DNA of 64,000 nt, taken from the NCBI RefSeq assembly GCF_027942865.1, contig NC_134515.1, positions 28,691,949 through 28,755,948 of the forward strand, read 5' to 3'. Positions 57,778 through 64,000 of this stretch are shown here, piece after piece. The notes beneath the pieces are model-generated. The model was not told the DNA's origin and did not search any database. It saw nothing but the letters and a program-made list of their open reading frames with translations. This stretch comes from Odontesthes bonariensis. Taxonomy: Eukaryota > Chordata > Actinopteri > Atheriniformes > Atherinopsidae. How positions within the stretch are numbered: position 1 is the stretch's first letter; each line of letters opens with the position of its first letter. Position numbers and translations under genes: made by a program.

Positions 57778-58809
57778 TGTTCCTCAACATTTTGACTCAT
57801 GTCCTTAACAAGCAACATGTTTTTTTTTTTTTTTAAACAATTCTTTTTCTGTTAGTCTGTTTATTTGAACCATCCCCCGTTTCAGTAGATTAGAGAGATC
57901 CAGGTAGAGGATGCATTTTGTTTTTTGTTTAGTTAAAGTATTAATGCCATTTACCATAAAATAATAACGGAAATTAAGTTGAAGGGTCTTGTTCAGAGAA
58001 CAGACCTTTGTCATTATTGTTGTTTTTGACATACTATTTATGTATGTATTATATTAGCACTTCTTGTGCATAAATAGAAAGTCAGGATTTTACTTTCTTA
58101 TAGCTGTAAGTGAATACATTTGTATAGGACTGTGTCTGGCATAAATACGTTGTATATTTTCAGATTTTTTTTAAAAAAGAAGGTAAGATTCTTAAAGTGG
58201 GGAGAAATCTTAATCCCAGTAAGCAGGATCCAAGAGTGACACTTTCTCATTGCCCATTTTGTCAGACCAACTATTGAAAACTTAAAGTTATCAAGAGAAA
58301 CAACAAAGTGTCTAGTTAATTTCATATCAATGATAAAAATATTTCGGTTATCATTTTATGATGAGGTGTCATGTTTTATGTGCGTCACTTTTACTGCATT
58401 ACACATGCATTACAGCAAAGTGTCATAATCCCCACAGAGATGTAGAAGTAAAACTGCTGCATGAAAAATAAAACTCTCACAGAATAAATACATTAGCTTT
58501 ACTCATGCTTCAGTAAATATGCTTTGTTACATTGCACCTCCACTGGAATTATTAAGGCTCTGTTTGACACAGAAACACTGATGAGCTGTGATTAAAGAAA
58601 TGCACGATGGTGGTAATATCCATGGAGCACATTTGCATATATACATTTCCTCTACCTAAGTTATGGTTGACACAATGAGACTTTATGATCAGTTTACCTA
58701 TGCACATGCAAGTACAAATATCACAGCATTAAAGAAATACACTAAAAACTCTGCACAAGTACATACCGGCATCAAATGTCCTAATGGAAGCAAGAGATAT
58801 AAATATACA
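57778..58809. other. dnajc5-tpd52l2 intergenic stretch
   Basis: AT-rich, with no gene seen. It ends at the 8-bp target duplication of the next element. Confidence 0.5.
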
Positions 58810-59229
58810 CAGGGGCGGAGCTATAGGCGGGGTGGGCGGGGCAACTGCCCCTGGGCCCAGGGCCCTCACCCACTCAACCAAAAAAAACAAAAAAAACACG
58901 TGTATATAGTTCCCAGTTTGTTTGCATCGCAATGTTCTATGTTTAAACATTCCGAAATGTTTTGTTGCAATCTTTGCAAATAATGTATATAGTTTAGCCT
59001 AACCCAGCCACTTGGATGCAGTCAGCTCAAACAGGTGCCGGTCCCAAGCCTGGATTAATGGGTTGGGTTGGCGTCAAAAAATAGCTGGTTTTCTCGTCAC
59101 TCGATGGATGAGATGGACATGCTTTAATGAGCGCGCGCACGTGTGGGTGTACGTGCGCGCGCACCGGAACGAGGTGGCCCGGTCGGGATGTTTTGCCCCT
59201 GGGCCCTGTTCGCACTTGTTCCGCCACTG
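58810..59229. mobile_element. 420-bp hAT MITE
   Basis: The termini CAGGGGCGGAGC and GTTCCGCCACTG fit the hAT pattern CAGnGGCGGA. Exact 8-bp copies of AATATACA lie at 58802-58809 and 59230-59237. No coding sequence. Confidence 0.9.
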
Positions 59230-59237
59230 AATATACA

Positions 59238-60243
59238 GATTGATGCAATAATGTATAAAAAGTTGGTAGAGGTCAATTTCAGCTATCATGTATTGTTAAC
59301 ACACTCCTGTATATAACATCCTAGGAAAAAGTATGAACCTGCCCAGGAACTAAATGAGTGATGATAGTATATCAGAATAATATGTGACGCAAAAATTAGG
59401 TCTGTCAGAAATGTGGCACATGAAAATTACATGTGAGTCTCAAAAGAAGAAAATAATTGGCAAATTGGTTATTATTTTTGCAAAATCTGTAACGTGATCT
59501 GTCAGCGAGTGTTGTTGATGCCAGAGAACCAGAGGAAAACACAAATCTGACAATATATGTGGAACTTCCTCCATATACTCTGTGTAGAGGAGATGCAACT
59601 TTGTGTGTGTGGCAGTGGGTTGTACCAGCAGATGGAGACAGGTCCTCACTTTACTACAGTAGCTTACTTTGATGAGGGTTAGGGTGTCCGATTTTCTTCC
59701 CATTTAGGAGTCTGTGTAATCATCATTACAAGTGTTTTGCACTAATTGAGAATGTCAGGTACGCTTACTTTGGCCATGCCACAGTTTCCTAATTATAGGC
59801 TTAATCATTTACTGTTGCACAGTGATGTAAGTGGTACTTGAGTAAAGGATCTAAAAAAATTATCCAACTTTAACTGGCCTACTCTTAGTATGTATCACAT
59901 AATATTTTTTCCGTGTGTTATCCTAGAGGCATGTGTAAGTCATTAATTTGGTCGTCCACACGCTTTATGAAAAGGTAATATCATCTTATTAATGTTTTGG
60001 GGGAGGGGGTATACGTTTATGGGTTTTAGGGTAATTTTTGTGCTTTTGTTTGTATGTTTGTCGTGGTCATCCCTGCAAACGTCGAGTGTGAGAGTGAAAG
60101 TCACTTGACCCAATAATAGCCTAATGATCCTGGCTGCACCCCCCCACCCCCCCCCCCCCGCTAGTCTCTGAGTTGAGCTGCCTGAATGGTGACAGTTGGC
60201 TGCAACTAGCTCGTCGAAACACTCCGAGTTGGAAGAGGCAGCA
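59238..60243 (+). other. tpd52l2 upstream region
   Basis: No gene. A poly-C stretch (60139-60161) lies about 85 bp before the ATG. The promoter is probably in the last few hundred bases. Confidence 0.45.
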
Positions 60244-63200
60244 ATGAGCCAACAAGGTAAGAACAACTAAAAGTTGTAAATACGGCGCACTGTGTTTAAT
60301 ATACGTCGATATACTGGGCAGCTAAGATGTTTTTGGCGAGTTTATGCCAACGTTAGCTTCGTGCGCAACAAGTTAGCTATTAGCCGGCTAGCTCGTTCGC
60401 TAAGCAGAGGAGTTCAGCACTGAGGACAGCTCCGATATGCGAGGGTCCACTCGGCTTATACATAAAAACACGCAATGCTCGCTCTTATTATTAACATAAC
60501 TACAAATGGTTTAAAGTAAAGTAAACTCCAGCAACATATACCCATATAAAGTATTCAGCAGTCTCATATGCTGCTTGCACATTTATCTGTTTGTAAACGG
60601 AGTGTTTCGTTGGGGCTTTGTTATCCATCAACTTAAATGTTTCAAATGTTATCTTAACTCTGAAATATAATGTGTGTGTGACTTTTGTTTACTGTATACC
60701 CACATGTAATTAAATTTAATAGCTGTAATCTGGCTCTTGCTAGAAAGGCTCTGGTATGTGAAAGCATTTATCCCTTTAAAAATCACAATTAAATGAAAAC
60801 ACAGTTATTTATTCTCAGTGGTAAAAGAAATGGGAGGGAAGAAAATGCAATGGTGTAAGTCTGTTCAAAGTCCTAAAAATTGCTGCTAACTAAACCTAGA
60901 AAGCACATTCAGTTGAGTAAAAAGTACAATAGCTGCCTCTAAAATGTAATCTCATTGAAAGTAGAATGATACTGGCATACTGTTAAAAACAAGGAAAGCA
61001 GATAACTGTAGTTCTTACTTTACCATCACTACTTCTGCCTATCTATCTCTTGATAAATCATAGGGTTTTTATGGGGATTTTTTAGCCGCATTCTTCTTTT
61101 ATGATAAGTTTATATGCTCTAACACAGGTTAATCTTGTGTGATTGCAACGTTGATAGTCATATTTGTGTCCCATTTTGCCTTTGTCGACATCCATGTTGA
61201 TATTCTCCCCCATGTCTGTCTCTAAGGTTTTAATGGGGCTTCTTCATCTCTCAACTTCTCCACGAGGATCACAGGAAATGGGTGTTCACACACAGACCTA
61301 GCAGACGATGACTTAGAAAACCTGCAGTTCGAGCTTGCAAAGGTAATGCAGCTTCTTTGGGCTGTTCAGCACGATGTGATACAAACACATTTTTTTTGTT
61401 GACTTTAACATTTTAGCTTTGTCTGTATTTTCACATAGACTGAGGATGAGATTCAGACCTTGAGACAGGTGCTTTTGTCCAAAGAAAACTATGCAGCGGA
61501 CATCAGGAGGCAGCTGGGAATGAGTCCTATCAGTAACATCAAACAGAACCTGTCCAAAGGCTGGCAAGACGTCCAGACCTCAGCCCCGTAAGTGCATCTG
61601 GACCCTCACAAATATGGAACATGAGTACAGTAGGAATGTTTACTGGATGCCTTAAAACGGTTTTAAATGGCATATGACACCCAACCAGTGCATTTGTCCG
61701 GCATTGTTTTAGTGTGACATGGTTACATAACCTCAAAATGCGCACTTATGACTGTTGTGGCTGTCCTCTCAAGTCAGTAAAATAATCTTTCCACCTGTGC
61801 ATGTTCTGTCTTTTCAGGTATCTCACAGCCTCTGCCACTCTGGAGGACTTCAGCCACTCCAGCGTGTGAGTTTTTATCACCATGTTTCCTGAAAAAAACA
61901 AAAGCTCTTTCGCTGCTCAGGGACATGCCACGTTTTGCCCTGCACACACATGTTAAGGAGGGATTCCTTCCAGGAAACAAGTGATGGGATTGCCCAGATC
62001 AAACAGGATCGGTGCCCCGTTAATAGCAGAGCAGCCTGACCTAGCACAAGAAACAACGGCATTAGCAGAAACAGCAGGAGCAGCCGTTAAGTGTTTGTTT
62101 GAAATAGTAGGCAAGGGATCTTCTGCAGCCAGATGGACAGTGACCACTGACGCACATAAGCTCGTTGTTGATTACGTCTCAGTTTGTACCTTAGTCTTCC
62201 CTGTATGTAATCACTTGTTATGTAATATAAGGCAACACCTAGACCTCTCTTCAGTCACATACCGAGCTGTACTGCTTATTTGTGTCGGCAGATATATGAA
62301 AACACGGGATGGCCTCTGTCACGCAGGCCAGGTGACATCTGCCACACTGTCCGGTGTGGGCGTGGTCATCACCAGGAGACTGGCCCAGATGAGGTACAGC
62401 CAGAGTTGGTTATTGGTTTTGCTCTTTGCTTTAGTTGCCCCTCAAAATAAAGTGCAAGTAGAACTTGATTTAAGACATTTTACAAGAGTATTCCCTTGTT
62501 ATTTCTTTTCAGGCAAGTAAACAACCCTAATCCGCTCACAGTAGTGCACAGCGGTAGCTGATAAGGCTGTTGTTATCATCCTTGTTAGAACGGAAGCTAG
62601 TGTGACGTTATGTGTGTGTGTGTCTTTATCTTCATGCTGCAAACTCTACAGAGCCCTGCCTCTTCCAAGCCCTCAACGGTAAGATTAATAAATCATTTTC
62701 TTAAAAGGAGCTTCAAAGTTTCAGTTTTTAATGATATTCAGTGAAATTAAAAACATTCTTTGCAACATGTATTGTTAGTATTTTTTTTTCATTCCATTTC
62801 AAAACAAAATATGCAACTCGTGAGTGCAAAAAGGGGCCTGAGCAGTGAATTCTGTAGCTACTCTATATAAAAGGGAGGTGTCGTGCTTTTACACATGTTC
62901 AATTTCTTTAAAACTTGTTAATCCTTCATGCAAGTGCAGAAAGACCCACAAGCTCAAAAATTTCCTCGAAAAAAGGATCCCATGCTGTGTAAAAGTCGAA
63001 GGTTTTGTCCCTCACAGTTTTACTGAGCTTTTCATGAGAATTCAGATATGCATTTTTAAGCACTTGAATGAAACAAAAGAAATAAAGATCCTTTTCGTTT
63101 CTCCTTTTTGAAGTTTATCTGTCCCTTTTCATTTTCCAACTTCATTCATTGTGTTTCTCATACAGCTCCTTGAGTCACACGATAAGCGTGCCAACTATGA

Positions 63201-63532
63201 GGTAAAACATCAACACCTTTGTGTATGGAAACAACATTCCGTGATATGCTGCGTCTCTGCCTTTACTCTATTTATCGCTACCTTTGTTTGTTTTTTTAAA
63301 TTGGCCCTCTTATCTCTCTAGACATTCCTCAACATTCAAGTCTTTTGAGGAAATGGTCGGCAATGTGAAGGTGAGTTTGTACAAAGTAGGCACGTCGGTA
63401 CCAGTGGTTAACACATCCTACACGAGTATCAGTGTCTTGTTTCTGAATCCAAAGGATAAGATGACTGGAAGTCTGTCAAATAATGGAGACACCTCTGGGT
63501 TTGAAAGAAGATCCGCACGCAACACAACATGA
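60244..63532 (+). CDS. tpd52l2: Tumor protein D52-like 2 (TPD52 family coiled-coil protein, nine exons, 205 aa)
   Basis: D52-family proteins are cytosolic coiled-coil proteins that homo- and hetero-oligomerise and act in membrane trafficking. Exons are 60244-60256, 61227-61342, 61439-61587, 61818-61865, 62292-62393, 62652-62678, 63166-63201, 63322-63370 and 63455-63532, all in phase. Total 618 nt, 205 aa (human TPD52L2 is 206). The coiled coil is around LENLQFELAKTEDEIQTLRQ and on to about residue 75. Conserved D52 blocks follow: NIKQNLSKGWQDVQ, YMKTRDGLCHAGQ and HSSTFKSFEEMVGNVK. Exon 4 (YLTASATLEDFSH) corresponds to the optional segment found in D54, and exon 7 (SLSHTISVPTMR) to one known in D53. 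The orthologue call rests mainly on adjacency to dnajc5. Exons 4, 6 and 7 may be alternative. ATTAAA at 63805 is the likely poly-A signal. Confidence 0.85.
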
Positions 63533-64000
63533 GATGAACCCACCTACTGAAACATCCTACCGTGAATTATGGAAGAAAAGTACTTTTGATTCCTCATGCT
63601 ATTCCTGACAGTTAATGCAAATTAGCTAATAGACTGTGCTAGATTTGAACTGATTTTGACATCAAATATCGAAACAGTGTTTTATTAAGTATCGCTCAGA
63701 ATGTTTCATATGAAATTGTCATTTATTTATCTTTACACACGCTGTAAATCCATCTCCTGAAATCAGCTGTGTTGCAGAGTGTTTTTGTAATGTTATATTT
63801 TTCAATTAAAGTTAATAGAATGGTGAATGGTTTGTTGTCCTTAAGTGAAACGGTATTATCGGTGGTTTTGGTTCCAGAGGGAATCTTTTAATTGTTATAT
63901 CATTTCACAAGAGCCTCTGGGCGGCGCTAAAGGCTCTACATTGAACTGTTTTGTTCATACTAAGTACACTAGTTATGACAGTCTATACGTTACTACTGTT
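63533..64000 (+). other. tpd52l2 3' UTR and window edge
   Basis: Untranslated tail with ATTAAA at 63805-63810, then non-coding sequence to the end of the window. Confidence 0.6.

Noticed and set aside
61981-62520. 179-aa plus-strand ORF over tpd52l2 exon 5
   Set aside because: It reads through intron sequence on both sides of exon 5. Only 62292-62393 has D52-family similarity, with proper splice sites.

Overview
This is a teleost fish nuclear genome window. The evidence is split vertebrate genes with GT-AG introns, AT-rich introns, many (TG)n/(CA)n microsatellites, and fish-type transposable elements (L2-tailed LINEs, tRNA-derived SINEs with GGAT-repeat tails, Tc1/mariner, hAT and PIF/Harbinger relics). 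No bacterial-style operon, CRISPR array or rRNA is present.

Six protein-coding genes can be assembled exon by exon from splice sites, phase and family knowledge. From left to right they are nkain4 (+, 7277-12602), ythdf1 (+, 14706-23296), slc17a9 (-, 45335 to 35733), gid8 (-, 49328 to 46953), dnajc5 (+, 54716-55597) and tpd52l2 (+, 60244-63532). Human orthologues of all six lie in chromosome band 20q13.33, so the window is a conserved syntenic block, partly reordered. gid8 and slc17a9 keep the same tandem orientation, and dnajc5 and tpd52l2 remain neighbours. The genes do not form one pathway. They cover a Na,K-ATPase-interacting membrane protein, a cytoplasmic m6A reader, a vesicular nucleotide transporter, a CTLH ubiquitin-ligase subunit, the synaptic-vesicle cochaperone CSP-alpha and a coiled-coil trafficking protein.

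Layout: 1-7276 is mostly non-coding and holds a 557-bp transposon with a 9-bp target duplication and a RecQ-helicase-like relic. nkain4 follows, then a rearranged head-to-head LTR pair inside its fourth intron. ythdf1 carries a Harbinger relic and an L2-type LINE in intron 2, and a LINE interrupted by a SINE (11-bp duplication) in intron 4. From 23.3 to 35.7 kb is the ythdf1 3' UTR and then a gene-poor, repeat-rich interval: a Tc1 relic, a TTAA-flanked 1.2-kb inverted-repeat element containing a 77-bp near-perfect hairpin, and a third LINE. slc17a9 introns contain a solo LTR, a TTA-flanked MITE, a poly-A retrocopy with target duplication, and a 1.3-kb hAT element. gid8 is compact. From 49.9 to 53.6 kb is intergenic, with an 850-bp TTAA-flanked fold-back element. 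dnajc5 has a long 3' UTR, followed by a 420-bp hAT MITE and then tpd52l2.

I found no convincing undescribed biological system. The notable signals are several transposon insertions with exact boundaries and target-site duplications, some unusual hairpins, and a few gene-level oddities: a divergent nkain4 C-terminus, a frame-preserving 84-bp tpd52l2 intron, and a His/Gln tract in ythdf1.
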